The notes under the pieces: model-generated
Told to the model about the DNA's origin: nothing
Database searches by the model: none
What the model saw: only the letters and a program-made list of their open reading frames with translations
Assembly (NCBI RefSeq): GCF_029840635.1
Contig: NZ_JAOCCU010000014.1
Coordinates: forward strand, 1 to 64,000
From: Mitsuaria sp. GD03876
GTDB taxonomy: Bacteria; Pseudomonadota; Gammaproteobacteria; Burkholderiales; Burkholderiaceae_C
Direction: 5' to 3'
Length of the DNA: 64,000 bases
In this document: in pieces, positions 52,836 through 62,296 of the stretch
How the letters are laid out: every line of letters begins with the position of its first letter
Position numbering within the stretch: position 1 is the stretch's first letter
Translations under genes and position numbers: made by a program

Positions 52836-54101
52836 TCACCCCCGAGCGGCGGCCGCCTTGCGGGTGTCCGGCAGGAACGCGGTGGCCAGGCCCAGCAGCG
52901 GCAGGAACGAGGTCAGCCCGTAGACCCAGACGATGCCGTGCACGTCGGCCAGGTGGCCCAGGCCGGCGGCGCCGATGCCGCCGATGCCGAACATCAACCC
53001 GAACATCACGCCCGAGACCATGCCCACGCGCCCCGGCACCGCCTCCTGCGCGTAGACCACCAGCGCGGCGAAGGCCGAGGACATCACCAGCCCGATCGCG
53101 ATCGCCAGGATCGCGGTCCAGGCCAGGCCGACGTAGGGCAGCGCCAGCGCGAACGGCGCCACGCCCAGGAACGACACCCAGATCACCGCCTTGCGCCCGA
53201 TGCGGTCGCCGACCGGTCCGCCGAAGAAGGTGCCCGCGGCGACCGCGGCCAGGAAGATGAACAGGTAGACCTGGCTCTGCTGGACCGACACGCCGAAGCG
53301 CTGGATCAGATAGAAGGTGAAGTAGTTCGTGAACGACGCGATGTAGACGAACTTCGCGAACATCAGGATCGAGATCACGACGATCGCGCGGATCACCTCG
53401 GGCTTGGCCAGCCCGCCGGCCTGCGCGCCGGCCAGGCTCTTCACCTTGGCCTGGCCGTGACGCAGCGTCCAGCCGGTGATGCGCGACAGCACGAAGATCG
53501 CCAGCGCCGCCACCAGCATGAACCACGCGATCGCGGACTGGCCGTGCGGGATCACGATCGCGGCGGTCAGCAGCGGCCCGACCGCGGAGCCGGCGTTGCC
53601 GCCGACCTGGAAGCAGGACTGCGCGGTGCCGAAGCGCCCGCCCGAGGCCATGCGCGCCACGCGCGAGGCTTCCGGATGGAAGGTCGCCGAGCCGATGCCC
53701 ACGACCGCCGACGCCACCAACAGCATCTCGTACGAGGTCGAGAACGCCAGCAGCCCGATGCCGACGAAGGTCGCCACCATGCCCATCGGCAGCAGGTAGG
53801 GCTTGGGATGCTTGTCGGTGTAGAGCCCGACCCAGGGCTGCAGCAGCGACGCGGTCAGCTGGTAGACCAGCGCGATCCAGCCGATCTGCGCGAAGCTCAG
53901 CGCGTAGTTCGCCTTGAGCATCGGGTAGATCGACGGCAGCACCGCCTGGATCAGGTCGTTGAGCAGGTGCGCGAAGGCGGCGGCGCCGACGATCGGCAGC
54001 AGGAAGCCGTGCGCGTGGGCCGGGGCCGGCGGATGGGAATGCGGCGCGGCGGCGGTCGGAGCCGCGTCGGGACTGGCGAGGGTCGCGGTGTCGGTGGTCA
54101 T
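52836..54101 (-). CDS. MFS transporter, fosmidomycin-resistance (Fsr)-like
   Basis: This is a 421-residue 12-helix major facilitator. The start (HAHGFLLPIVGAAAFAHLLNDLIQAVLPSIYPML) with a helix-1 Asn-Asp and the QIGWIALVYQLTASLLQPWVGLYTDK motif are typical of Fsr-type drug efflux pumps. A His-rich stretch (PHSHPPAPAHAH) precedes helix 1. The second half repeats the MFS motif with GDRIGRKAVIW. The substrate is not certain. It is divergent from an AraC regulator gene, the likely controller. It is unrelated in function to the fec genes that precede it. Confidence 0.85.
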   Translation of the reverse strand: MTTDTATLASPDAAPTAAAPHSHPPAPAHAHGFLLPIVGAAAFAHLLNDLIQAVLPSIYPMLKANYALSFAQIGWIALVYQLTASLLQPWVGLYTDKHPKPYLLPMGMVATFVGIGLLAFSTSYEMLLVASAVVGIGSATFHPEASRVARMASGGRFGTAQSCFQVGGNAGSAVGPLLTAAIVIPHGQSAIAWFMLVAALAIFVLSRITGWTLRHGQAKVKSLAGAQAGGLAKPEVIRAIVVISILMFAKFVYIASFTNYFTFYLIQRFGVSVQQSQVYLFIFLAAVAAGTFFGGPVGDRIGRKAVIWVSFLGVAPFALALPYVGLAWTAILAIAIGLVMSSAFAALVVYAQEAVPGRVGMVSGVMFGLMFGIGGIGAAGLGHLADVHGIVWVYGLTSFLPLLGLATAFLPDTRKAAAARG

Positions 54102-54246
54102 GCCTGGGCTCGGGAACGGGTCGCGGGGCGACGTCGGTGGGACAGCGAGCCGGCGTCGAAGCGATGCCGGCGGGAAAGCCTGAAGACTAGGTCCCCGGGG
54201 AAAGTCCGTCGCTCGCCGATGTGACACGACTTGTAGACTTTGGGAC

Positions 54247-55035
54247 ATGAGCGCGAACAACGCACGACGGTTCGAGGATTTCCACGACGTGGCGCCGGCC
54301 TCGATCGCGATGGAGGCGGATTACGCCTCGGGCGAGGTCACGCCCTGGCACAGCCACCCCCGCGGCCAGCTGCTGTACGCCATCGAGGGGGTGATGCTGG
54401 TGGACTCGGCGGCCGGCTTCTGGGTGATTCCGCCCAACCGCGCGCTGTGGCTGCCGGCGGGCGTGCGGCACAGCGTGCGCATGTCCGGCACCGTGCGGAT
54501 GCGCACCGCCTTCATCGACGCCGCGCGCATCGAGGGGCTGCCGGAGCGGACCTGCGTGCTCAACGTCTCGCCGCTGCTGCGCGAGCTGATGGTCGCGGCG
54601 GTGCGGGTGCCCATCGACCACGCCGCCTCCGGCCGCGACGGCGCGCTGATGACGCTGCTGGTCCATGAGATCCGCGGCGCGTCCACGCTGCCGCTGCACC
54701 TGCCGATGCCGACCGATCCGCGGCTGCTGGCGATCTGCGAGGCGCTGGCCGGCAAGCCGTCCGATCCGGCCACCGCGCAAGACTGGGCGGCGCGGCTGGG
54801 CGTCGCGGCCAAGACGGTGCACCGGCTGTTCCAGAAGGAGACCGGCATGAGCTTCGCGCAGTGGCGCGAGCAGGCGCGGCTGCTGTACGCGCTGCGCCGG
54901 ATCGCCGAGGGCAGCCGCGTCATCGACATCGCGCTCGATTGCGGCTACGCGAGCCAGAGCGCGTTCGCGGCGATGTTCCGGCGGCACTTCGGCGCGCCGC
55001 CGTCGAGCTTCTACGCCAGCGGGCGCGGCGGCTAG
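54247..55035 (+). CDS. AraC family transcriptional regulator
   Basis: This is a 262-residue regulator. An N-terminal cupin-type sensor (~30-110, HSHPRGQLLYAIEGVMLV, WVIPPNRALWLPAGVRHSVRM) precedes two C-terminal helix-turn-helix motifs (~155-255, AARLGVAAKTVHRLFQKETG and IALDCGYASQSAFAAMFRRHFG). The pattern resembles NimR-type regulators that control efflux pumps. It is divergent from the Fsr-like exporter gene with a gap of 145 bases, supporting control of that pump. Confidence 0.9.
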   Translation: MSANNARRFEDFHDVAPASIAMEADYASGEVTPWHSHPRGQLLYAIEGVMLVDSAAGFWVIPPNRALWLPAGVRHSVRMSGTVRMRTAFIDAARIEGLPERTCVLNVSPLLRELMVAAVRVPIDHAASGRDGALMTLLVHEIRGASTLPLHLPMPTDPRLLAICEALAGKPSDPATAQDWAARLGVAAKTVHRLFQKETGMSFAQWREQARLLYALRRIAEGSRVIDIALDCGYASQSAFAAMFRRHFGAPPSSFYASGRGG

Positions 55036-55131
55036 GCGCCTGGCCCATGTCCGGGCCGCATCGCGCACCGGGGCGCGGCGGGCATCGCTCCCTCCCGCGG
55101 AAGGCGGCCGCGTCTGGCGACATACTGGCGC

Positions 55132-55222
55132 GCCGCACGCCGCACGCCGCACGCCGCACGCCGCACGCCGCACGCCGCACGCCACACGCCACACGCCACA
55201 CGCCACACGCCACACGCCGCAC
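55132..55222. repeat. Heptanucleotide tandem repeat (GCCGCAC/GCCACAC), 13 intact units
   Basis: Seven GCCGCAC units are followed by five GCCACAC and one GCCGCAC, then two degenerate units. The array lies between the AraC gene and the alpha/beta hydrolase gene, about 35 bases before the hydrolase start. Seven-base units suit slipped-strand length change. Two variant blocks show local homogenisation. Confidence 0.92.
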
Positions 55223-55257
55223 GCCGAGCGCCGATCGCCCCCTCCGACACCTTCTCC

Positions 55258-56097
55258 ATGACGCCCATGACTCGCGAGCCTGTCCCCTCCCCGGCTGCCC
55301 TCCAGATCGCCGACCACGCGCTGCACCACGACGGCGCCTCGATCCATGCGCGATCCTGGACGCCGACGGCCGCGGCTTCGACGCGCACAGGCGCGGGCGC
55401 GGGCGCCGCGCCGATCGTGCTGATGCACGACTCGCTCGGGAGCGTGAGCCTGTGGCGCGGCTTCCCCGAGGCGCTCGCGATCGCGACCGGGCGGCGGGTC
55501 GTCGCCTACGACCGCGCGGGGTTCGGGCAGTCGGGCGCGCTCGGCCCGTTGCCGGAAGCCGACTTCATCGCGGCCGAGGCGCGCGGCGCGTTCCTGTCCG
55601 TCGTGGACCAGCTCGGGCTGGATCGCTTCGTCGTGCTCGGCCACAGCGTCGGCGGCGGCATGTCGGTGGAGATCGCCGCGCAGTTGCCGGAACGCTGCGA
55701 GGCGCTCATCACGATCTCCGCGCAGGCCTTCGTCGAGGACCGCACCATCGCCGGCGTGCGCGCGTCACGCGACGATTTCCAGGCGCCGGGCCAGATGGAG
55801 CGGCTCGCGAAGTACCACGGCGACAAGGCCAGCTGGGTGCTGCACGCGTGGACTGAACGCTGGCTCGCGCCCGAGTTCGCCGCCTGGTCGCTGCGATCGA
55901 CGCTGCCGCGCGTCACCTGCCCGCTGCTGACGATCCATGGCGAGCTCGACGAGTACGGCAGCACCGCGCATCAGGACCTGATCGCCGGCCTGGTGTCCGG
56001 GCCCGCGCGCAAGCTGACGATGGCGGGGATCGGCCATGGGCCTCATCGCGAGGCGCCCGAGGCGGTGATCGCGGCGGTCGCCGAGTTCCTGGCCTGA
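55258..56097 (+). CDS. Alpha/beta hydrolase
   Basis: This is a 279-residue serine hydrolase of the alpha/beta fold. The nucleophile elbow is VVLGHSVGGGMSVE (Ser ~129), the oxyanion segment is VLMHDSLGS, and the acid and His fit HGELDEY and GIGHGPHREAPE near the C-terminus. RVVAYDRAGFGQSG is typical of esterase/haloperoxidase-like members. The substrate is unknown. A heptanucleotide repeat lies upstream and may affect its expression. Alternative start MTREPV is at 55267. Confidence 0.85.
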   Translation: MTPMTREPVPSPAALQIADHALHHDGASIHARSWTPTAAASTRTGAGAGAAPIVLMHDSLGSVSLWRGFPEALAIATGRRVVAYDRAGFGQSGALGPLPEADFIAAEARGAFLSVVDQLGLDRFVVLGHSVGGGMSVEIAAQLPERCEALITISAQAFVEDRTIAGVRASRDDFQAPGQMERLAKYHGDKASWVLHAWTERWLAPEFAAWSLRSTLPRVTCPLLTIHGELDEYGSTAHQDLIAGLVSGPARKLTMAGIGHGPHREAPEAVIAAVAEFLA

Positions 56098-56249
56098 CGC
56101 GCGTCGCGCGCCTCGCCCACCGACCCGAGCCACCGCCAAGCCCCGCGCTTCCGCCAAGCCGGCGCCACCACCGCGCCCGCGGCACCGCCTGGCGGGCGTC
56201 AACGCCAAGCCCGCGCTACCGCCGCACCTGCGGCACCGTTTGGCGGGCG

Positions 56250-57875
56250 TCACCGCGGACGGCCCTTCGCTCTCGACGTCGTGATGGCCGGGGCATTCGT
56301 TGCCGCCGTCGACGCCGCCGCCGCTGGCCGGAGCATCGCCAGCACGACGAACGCCGACAGCATCGTCACCACGGCCAGGCCGCGCGCGAGCGCCGAGAAC
56401 GCGGCCTCGTAGGCCTGGACGAGCGTGTCGGGGCCCAAGGCCGGCTGCAGGGCCAGCGCCTGGGCGAGGCGCCCCGCCGCCAGCGCCTGCGCCAGCGCCG
56501 GGCCATCCGCGCCAACGGGCAGACGACCCTGGATCAACGCCGTCAGCACCGCGCCGACGAGGGCGAGCGCCACGCCCTCGCCCGCGACCCGCACCGTGCT
56601 GAAGATGCCGGCCGCCATGCCGGCCTGCCGCGGCGGCACCACGCTCACCGCCAGCCCGTCCATCAGCCCCCAGGGCCCGCTGATGCCCACGCCGATGAGC
56701 GCCATCGCCGGCAGCGCCTGGACAGCCTCGGCCGCGGCGCCCAGCCACCACAGGCCCGCGGCGGCCACCAGCAGTCCGCCGGCGCACACCGTCGCCGGCG
56801 ACCACCAACGCGTCGCGCGTCCCGCCGCCAGCGGCAGCGCCAGCAGCGGTCCCGACAACGCGGCCATCCACCAGCCGGTCATCGCCGGGGAGGCGCCCTC
56901 GATGCCGGCGAAGCGGATCGGCAGCAGCACCAGCAGCACGACGAAGGCATAGGCCGGCGCCGCCGCCAGCAGCTGGATGCCCAGGAAGCGCCGATGGCGG
57001 AACAGCGAGAGGTCCAGCATCGGCGCTGGCGACCGGCGCTCGACCCGCGCGAAGGCCGCGAACAGCACGCCCGCGGCCACCAGCCCGCCGAGGACCCACG
57101 GATCGCCCCAGCCGCGCGCCGGCGCCTGCAGCACGGCGGTCGTCAGCAGCGTCAGCGCGGTGGAGAACAGCGCGGCGCCCGGCCAGTCGAAGCGCGCGGC
57201 GGCGGGATCGCGCGACTCGCGCAGGGCTCCCGCGCCGAGCGCGAGCGACAGCACGATCGCCGCCATCAGCAGCGCGACGATCGCGCGCCAGCCGAAGGCG
57301 GCCGAGAGCGCGCCGGCGGTGACCGGACCCAGCACCAGCCCGATGCCGAAGCTGGTGCCCATCCAGCTGAAGGCCCGCGTCCGCGCGGCGCCATCGACCT
57401 CCTGGGCCAGCAGCGCGGCGCCGGCCGACAGCAGCGCCGCGCCTCCGAGCCCCTGCAGCGCGCGCAGCAGGTTGAAGGCGGCGATGCCCGGCGCCATCGG
57501 CAACAGCGCCGAGGCGACCAGGAACAGCCAGGCGCCGCCGCGGAACACGCGCCGGCGGCCGACGCGGTCGGCCAGCGCGCCGGCGGGCAGCATCGCGCCG
57601 CCGAAGCTGAGCATGAAGGCGTTGGTCACCCAGGCGAGCGCGGCGGCGGACGCCTGCAGGTCGTCGGCGATGGCGCCGAGCGCGACCGCCGGCCCGGTGA
57701 AGGCCATCGGCAGCGTCGCGGCGGCCAGGCACACCGCCGCCAACACGCGGCGCTGGCGGGCCGCGGCCGCGCGCGGTGCCGATGAGGCATCGGAGGCGAG
57801 ATGGCCTGGCAATGCGGGCGAAACGTCCGCCGGCGCACCGGCAGCGGTCGAACAGGTGGAGGGGGAAGCGGTCAT
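56250..57875 (-). CDS. DHA2-type MFS exporter (EmrB/QacA-like)
   Basis: This is a 541-residue major facilitator with about 14 hydrophobic segments, the layout of proton-driven multidrug exporters such as EmrB and QacA. Motif A appears as GALADRVGRRRVFRGG, and motif C of antiporters as GTSFGIGLVLGPVTAGAL. An extended, Ala/Ser-rich N-terminus precedes helix 1. The substrate is not known. It is divergent from a LysR regulator, 264 bases away. A start further upstream (57968) would add a low-complexity Thr/Ser/Arg extension and is thought less likely. Confidence 0.85.
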   Translation of the reverse strand: MTASPSTCSTAAGAPADVSPALPGHLASDASSAPRAAAARQRRVLAAVCLAAATLPMAFTGPAVALGAIADDLQASAAALAWVTNAFMLSFGGAMLPAGALADRVGRRRVFRGGAWLFLVASALLPMAPGIAAFNLLRALQGLGGAALLSAGAALLAQEVDGAARTRAFSWMGTSFGIGLVLGPVTAGALSAAFGWRAIVALLMAAIVLSLALGAGALRESRDPAAARFDWPGAALFSTALTLLTTAVLQAPARGWGDPWVLGGLVAAGVLFAAFARVERRSPAPMLDLSLFRHRRFLGIQLLAAAPAYAFVVLLVLLPIRFAGIEGASPAMTGWWMAALSGPLLALPLAAGRATRWWSPATVCAGGLLVAAAGLWWLGAAAEAVQALPAMALIGVGISGPWGLMDGLAVSVVPPRQAGMAAGIFSTVRVAGEGVALALVGAVLTALIQGRLPVGADGPALAQALAAGRLAQALALQPALGPDTLVQAYEAAFSALARGLAVVTMLSAFVVLAMLRPAAAASTAATNAPAITTSRAKGRPR

Positions 57876-58139
57876 GTCGATGTCTTGTCGATGTCGTGTG
57901 GAGGTCGTCTCGGCTGTCGCCTCGGACATCACGTCGGACGTGGCAGCGGACGTCGCACGGGATGTCACGAGGCTCGCGATGTGGGTCGGACCGAGGAACG
58001 TGGCGAGCGATTGAAGATACGATTGACCGATTCATCGAAAAACAGGCACCGATTCCAATAACCCTGGAATCAAACGCTCGAATTCGTCGAGCCTGATCGC
58101 TCCTCTCCACCTTCCCCGCGGCCTGTTGCCGCCTTGCTC

Positions 58140-59045
58140 ATGGACCCCTCTTCCGGTCTTTCCGGCCTGCTGGCCTTCGTCCGCACCGCCGACCTGGGCA
58201 GCTTCGTCGCGGCGGGCCGGGTGCTGGGCATTTCGGCCTCGGCGGTCGGCAAGGCGGTCACGCGGCTGGAGCAGGACGTAGGGGTGCGGCTCCTGCAGCG
58301 CAGCACCCGGCGCATCGCGCTGACCGAGGAGGGCCGGCTGTTCCACGAACGCTGCCGGCGCATCCTGGAGGATCTCGATGATGCGCGGACGCAGCTGTCG
58401 CACGCGGCCGGCGCGCCGCGGGGCCGGCTGCGCGTCAGCGTGCCGATCGTGACCTACCACCTGCTGCTGCCGCTGCTGCCGGAGTTCCTGGCGCGCTACC
58501 CCGAGGTGGAGCTCGACGTCGACTTCAACGACCGCGTGGTCGACCTCATCGACGAGGGCGTGGACCTGGCCATCCGCAGCGGCGACCTGCCGGACTCGCG
58601 GATGGTGAGCCTGCCGCTGCGCCATTTCCGCTTCCTGATCTGCGCGTCGCCGGACTACCTGGCGCGGCGCGGCGAGCCCCGGCGGGCCGAGGACCTCGCC
58701 GAGCACGACGGCGTGCGCTTCCGCTTCCCGAATTCAGGCCGGCTGCTGAGCTGGCCGCTGGACGGCCCGGGCGGCAACACCGTGGACGCGCCGGAGCCGC
58801 GACTGCGGCGCACGCTCGTGTTCAACAACATGGAGGCGGTGCGCGGCGCCGCCATCGGCGGCCTGGGCATCGGCTGCATGCCGGACTTCCTGGCGCTCGG
58901 CCCGATCGCCGACGGTCGGCTGCGCGCGGTGCTGGATGTCGACGCCCGTCCGGCCGGCCGCTTCCACGCGGTCTGGCCGACCAGCCGGCACCTGTCGCCC
59001 AAGGTCCGGGTGTTCGTCGACTTCCTGAAGGCGCGCCTGGCCTGA
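58140..59045 (+). CDS. LysR family transcriptional regulator
   Basis: This is a 301-residue regulator. The N-terminal winged helix (LLAFVRTADLGSFVAAGRVLGISASAVGKAVTRLEQDVGVRLLQRSTRRI) is the classic LysR HTH, and the effector-binding domain (~90-300) begins GRLRVSVPIVTYHLLLPLLPEFL. The subtype matches those in which a LysR gene is divergent from a transporter it controls, here the DHA2 exporter. The effector is unknown. A TTG two codons upstream is in frame, but ATG at 58140 is preferred. Confidence 0.93.
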   Translation: MDPSSGLSGLLAFVRTADLGSFVAAGRVLGISASAVGKAVTRLEQDVGVRLLQRSTRRIALTEEGRLFHERCRRILEDLDDARTQLSHAAGAPRGRLRVSVPIVTYHLLLPLLPEFLARYPEVELDVDFNDRVVDLIDEGVDLAIRSGDLPDSRMVSLPLRHFRFLICASPDYLARRGEPRRAEDLAEHDGVRFRFPNSGRLLSWPLDGPGGNTVDAPEPRLRRTLVFNNMEAVRGAAIGGLGIGCMPDFLALGPIADGRLRAVLDVDARPAGRFHAVWPTSRHLSPKVRVFVDFLKARLA

Positions 59046-59071
59046 TGCCCGCCGCCGCCCGGCGGCGTCGC

Positions 59072-61012
59072 TCAGCCGGGCTGGAGGAAGCGGCTCGGCC
59101 GCGCGCCGTCGTGCACCAGCTGCGCCACCTGCTTCGCCCGCGACACCGCCACGTAGAAGCGATGGCGTTCGTCCTCGTCGGCGCCGTCGAACTCGCCCTG
59201 GTTGAGGCCGGGAATGATCACGTGCTCGTACTCCAGGCCCTTGGCCTGCTCGATCGTCGACAGCACGATGCGCCGCTTCGACGTCCAGTCCTCCTGCGCC
59301 CGATCCTCCTGCGCGCGGATCGCGCCCAGCATCTCGGTGATCGACAGGAAGTTCTCGCGCGCCACGATGCGCTCGAGCGCCAGCACCGAGTCCGCCGCGT
59401 CGCGGATCGCCTCGGCTTTCACCAGCACGTGTTCCGCCAGGCGGCGCATCCGCAGCGCCTTCAGCGCCGTCGCGACGTCCGGCACGCGGTCCGAGGCCGC
59501 GATCGCCAGGGCCTCGCGCACGAAACCGGCCCCTTCGGGACGCGGCGTGCGCGCCAGCAGGTCCTCCAGCATGAACTGCTGGAACGCCCCGGCCGGCGCG
59601 GCGACGATCTTGGCCCGCGTGTCGGGATCGTCCGCGCCGCCCGGCGCCGGCAGCGCGCCGCCGATGAACTCCCAGGTCGCGAGCTTGGCCGCCTCCAGCG
59701 ACCGCGCGGTGAACGCGTCGGCATGCCCCACCGCCGCCGCCAGCAGCATGCGCACGAACAGCACCTCCGGCCGGCTCGTGTAGGCGGCGAAGCCCGCGGT
59801 CTCGTAGTCGACGCCGGCGTTGAGCAACCGGTACTCCAGGTCGAGCGCGGCGTTGGGATGCCGCAGCAGCACCGCCACTTCATTGAGCGGCGCCTTGGCG
59901 TCGCGCTGCTGGCGCTCGGCGCACACGCCCTTGATGTGCAGCGCGAGTTCCAGCGCATTGTCGATCGCCAGCACCTCCAGCCGTCCCGCGCGCTGCGGAT
60001 GCGACGGATACGCCTTGCGCGCGAACGCGCCCAGCGCCTCGGCGATGCCCGGCCCGAAGCGCTGCGCGTGGGTGAGCGTCATCCGCTCGGCCTTGCCGAA
60101 CTCGATGTCGAAACCGGCGCGCAGGAAGTACGAGTCCGCGCCGCTTTCGGCATGGATCACCTGGTCGACGTCGCCGACGCCGGTGAACGGCACCGCCGGG
60201 TATTGCGCCAGCAGCTCGCGCAGCACCGTCGCCATCGCCCAGTTCATGTCGTGGAACTCGTCGACGAACACCGCCTGCAGCGCGCCGACCCGCAGCGGGT
60301 GGTTGTCGTAGCCGAAGGCCGGGTCCTCGGCCGTCAGCGCGCGGGCCATGTCGTAGGTCGCGTCGCCGGCGGCGCGGAAACGCACCTCGTCCCGGCCCGG
60401 GCCGCCGCCCAGGCGATCGGCCTCGTAAGCCGAGAAGATCGCCAGCGTCGTGTAGTCGAAGCCGGTGTCCAGCGCCGCCTCGGGCGTCAGGCGGAAGTCC
60501 TCGCCCTGGCGCTGCAGCACCAGCGCGCCCTTGAGGCGCTCGAAGTCCTTGAGCAGGCGCTCCACGATCAGGTGGCCGGTGCCGTGCAGCTTGAAATCGT
60601 CGCCGTGGCGGGCGTGGGCCTGCGCGCGGGCGGCCTCGATGGCGGCCAGGACGGCGCCTTTGAGCTGCTCGGGCTGGCGCAGCTCGAGCGCCGGCGCCTC
60701 GCCCATGCGGCGCAAGCGCGCGGCGCAGAACTGGTCGAAGGTGCCCAGCCGCAGCCGGTCGCACAGGCTCGCCGGCGCGCCCAGCCGCAGCAGCGTGCGC
60801 CGGATGGCCTCGGCGCCGGGCTCGGTGAAGGTCAGCATCAGGATGCGGGCCGGATCGGCGCCGCCCTCCCGCACCAGGCGCAGCACGCGCAGGCACAGCG
60901 AGGTCGTCTTGCCCACGCCGGCGTTGGCCTCGACGATGACGCGCCGCGCCTGGGCTTCGGCGATGCGCGTCTGCTCGTCCGTCGGCGTGAACGGAGGTTG
61001 CTTCCAAGCCAT
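59072..61012 (-). CDS. UvrD/Rep-like superfamily 1 helicase
   Basis: This is a 646-residue ATP-dependent helicase. Walker A is VEANAGVGKTTS (~35), motif II (Walker B) is VFVDEFHDMN, motif III is GVGDVDQVIH, and later motifs include LTHAQRFGPG (IV-like) and STIEQAKGLEYEHVIIPG with VAVSRAKQ (V, VI). The first motif carries Val where many UvrD proteins have Ser or Thr (GxGKT). Its short length lacks a long C-terminal extension. The role is probably DNA repair or recombination. It ends 26 bases after the convergent LysR gene. The ssrA terminator lies just upstream. Confidence 0.9.
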   Translation of the reverse strand: MAWKQPPFTPTDEQTRIAEAQARRVIVEANAGVGKTTSLCLRVLRLVREGGADPARILMLTFTEPGAEAIRRTLLRLGAPASLCDRLRLGTFDQFCAARLRRMGEAPALELRQPEQLKGAVLAAIEAARAQAHARHGDDFKLHGTGHLIVERLLKDFERLKGALVLQRQGEDFRLTPEAALDTGFDYTTLAIFSAYEADRLGGGPGRDEVRFRAAGDATYDMARALTAEDPAFGYDNHPLRVGALQAVFVDEFHDMNWAMATVLRELLAQYPAVPFTGVGDVDQVIHAESGADSYFLRAGFDIEFGKAERMTLTHAQRFGPGIAEALGAFARKAYPSHPQRAGRLEVLAIDNALELALHIKGVCAERQQRDAKAPLNEVAVLLRHPNAALDLEYRLLNAGVDYETAGFAAYTSRPEVLFVRMLLAAAVGHADAFTARSLEAAKLATWEFIGGALPAPGGADDPDTRAKIVAAPAGAFQQFMLEDLLARTPRPEGAGFVREALAIAASDRVPDVATALKALRMRRLAEHVLVKAEAIRDAADSVLALERIVARENFLSITEMLGAIRAQEDRAQEDWTSKRRIVLSTIEQAKGLEYEHVIIPGLNQGEFDGADEDERHRFYVAVSRAKQVAQLVHDGARPSRFLQPG

Positions 61013-61040
61013 GCGCGCGCCCTTCCCGCCCCGCGGATAG

Positions 61041-61073
61041 AAAAAAGGCCTGAGCGGTTGAGTGCTCAGGCCT
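61041..61073 (-). terminator. Intrinsic terminator of ssrA
   Basis: On the minus strand AGGCCTGAGC pairs with GCTCAGGCCT across an eight-base loop, followed by T. It lies about 36 bases beyond the tmRNA 3' end and ahead of the helicase start. Confidence 0.88.
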
Positions 61074-61108
61074 GATGCCGGTCCAAGGAAGTCCTTGGAT
61101 CAAGAAGA

Positions 61109-61482
61109 TGGTGGAGCCGGCGGGAATTGAACCCGCGTCCGCAAGCCTTTGCCGGGCAGTTCTACATGCTTAGCTCTCTGGTTTGGATCTCGCCCGCCTG
61201 GTCGCGCAGGAGCACGCTACCGGACAGGCCAGCACCCTAAATCTCGCCGTCACCCAAGGTGCACGAATGACAGCCAGCCAATGTGAATAACCTCTCTGTG
61301 TCAGGACTTGCGTCCGTTCACCCGGCCCATCGGCCAACCGGTGAGAGGTCCGCGGGGTTTAAGCCGCGAGAGCGTACGTTTGATCGTTCGCAGTTGGTTT
61401 GTTCCAGATGGATTTACGAGGTGCCTGGCCCTCGGCATGCCCTACTCCGACTCCGTACCCACGTCGAAACCAGGTCGGCCCC
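61109..61482 (-). ncRNA. ssrA: Transfer-messenger RNA (tmRNA)
   Basis: A 374-base tmRNA rescues stalled ribosomes. The 5' end GGGGCCGACCTGGTTTCGAC pairs with the 3' segment CGGCTCC followed by A and encoded CCA. The T arm is CGCGGGTTCAATTCCCGCCGG. The tag reading frame (61359-61391) is GCG AAC GAT CAA ACG TAC GCT CTC GCG GCT TAA, giving ANDQTYALAA. This fits betaproteobacterial tags, which start AND and end ALAA. The remainder folds into the usual pseudoknot region. It is one piece, not permuted. Confidence 0.97.
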
Positions 61483-61499
61483 AGAGAGAGAAGTCTCAG

Positions 61500-61505
61500 A
61501 TTATG
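61500..61505 (-). promoter_or_regulatory. Probable -10 element of ssrA
   Basis: CATAAT on the minus strand is about 18 bases before the mature tmRNA 5' end. The -35 is not clear, though a TTGAAG lies 13 bases further upstream. The precursor 5' end would be trimmed by RNase P. Confidence 0.4.
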
Positions 61506-61588
61506 CCAGCGCCCCCGACTTCAAGAGCTGAAGCGTGACACTTTTCTGAAGTTCGACAGGCGTCGACGGAACCGCGATGCGGCGAGGA

Positions 61589-62296
61589 TCAACGCGAGGC
61601 GCGCAGCCACTCGATCAACTGGGCCGGGGTGTCGATGACGACGTCGGCGCCCCAGGCGTCGATCGGCTCGCCGTCGCCCAGGTAGCCCCAGCGCACCGCC
61701 ACCGTCGGCATGCCGGCCGCGCGACCGGCGAGGATGTCGCGCGCGTCGTCGCCGACGTAGATGCACTCGGCCGGCGAGACGCCGGCGCGGCGCGCGGCTT
61801 CGAGCAACGGCGCCGGATGCGGCTTGCTGTGTGGCGTCGTGTCGCCGCCGATCACCGCCGCCGCCCGCGTCGACCAGCCCAGGCCGCTGGCCAGCGGCAG
61901 CGCGAAGCGCTCGGACTTGTTGGTCACGATGCCCCAGCTCAGGCCGTCGTCCGAGAGCGCCTGCAGCATCGTCGCGATGCCGTCGAACGGATGCGTCGCG
62001 CGCAGCAGGCGCTGCTCGTAGCGATCGAAGAACTCGTCGCGCAGCGCGGGGAACGCGGGCTGCGTCGGCGTGACGCCGAAGGCCACGCCCATCATGCCGC
62101 GCGCGCCCGCGCCGACCATCGGCCGCAGGCGTTCGAACGGCACTTCGGGCAGGCCGCGGGCGACGAGCATCTCGTTGGTCGCGCCGGCCAGGTCGGGCGC
62201 GCTGTCCACCAGCGTGCCGTCCAGGTCGAACAGCACCGTCCGGATGGCCGTGCGCACCGGCACGCCGACCGGCGAATTCAGCATCACCGTGCTCAT
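61589..62296 (-). CDS. gph: Phosphoglycolate phosphatase
   Basis: This is a 235-residue HAD-superfamily phosphatase that removes 2-phosphoglycolate formed in DNA repair and metabolism. The motifs are [16 protein letters not shown] (motif I, nucleophile Asp in DLDGT), IVTNKS (motif II), [11 protein letters not shown] (motif III Lys) and [16 protein letters not shown] (motif IV). The ATG overlaps the stop of ubiG (ATGA), so it is coupled. ubiG-gph pairing is common in betaproteobacteria. Confidence 0.92.
   Translation of the reverse strand: MSTVMLNSPVGVPVRTAIRTVLFDLDGTLVDSAPDLAGATNEMLVARGLPEVPFERLRPMVGAGARGMMGVAFGVTPTQPAFPALRDEFFDRYEQRLLRATHPFDGIATMLQALSDDGLSWGIVTNKSERFALPLASGLGWSTRAAAVIGGDTTPHSKPHPAPLLEAARRAGVSPAECIYVGDDARDILAGRAAGMPTVAVRWGYLGDGEPIDAWGADVVIDTPAQLIEWLRASR

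Noticed and set aside
55131-55228. Heptamer array considered as a CRISPR or as coding sequence
   Set aside because: There are no spacers, units are seven bases and contiguous, and frames through it give only His/Ala/Arg or Cys/Gly/Val periodic peptides.
57876-57968. N-terminal extension of the DHA2 exporter from GTG 57968
   Set aside because: It would add a Thr/Ser/Arg low-complexity stretch from a repetitive GTCG-rich region, with no ribosome-binding site. Kept only as a remote alternative.
59045-61075. Plus-strand open frame opposite the UvrD-like helicase
   Set aside because: It has no recognisable domain and a typical shadow composition, while the minus strand has all helicase motifs.
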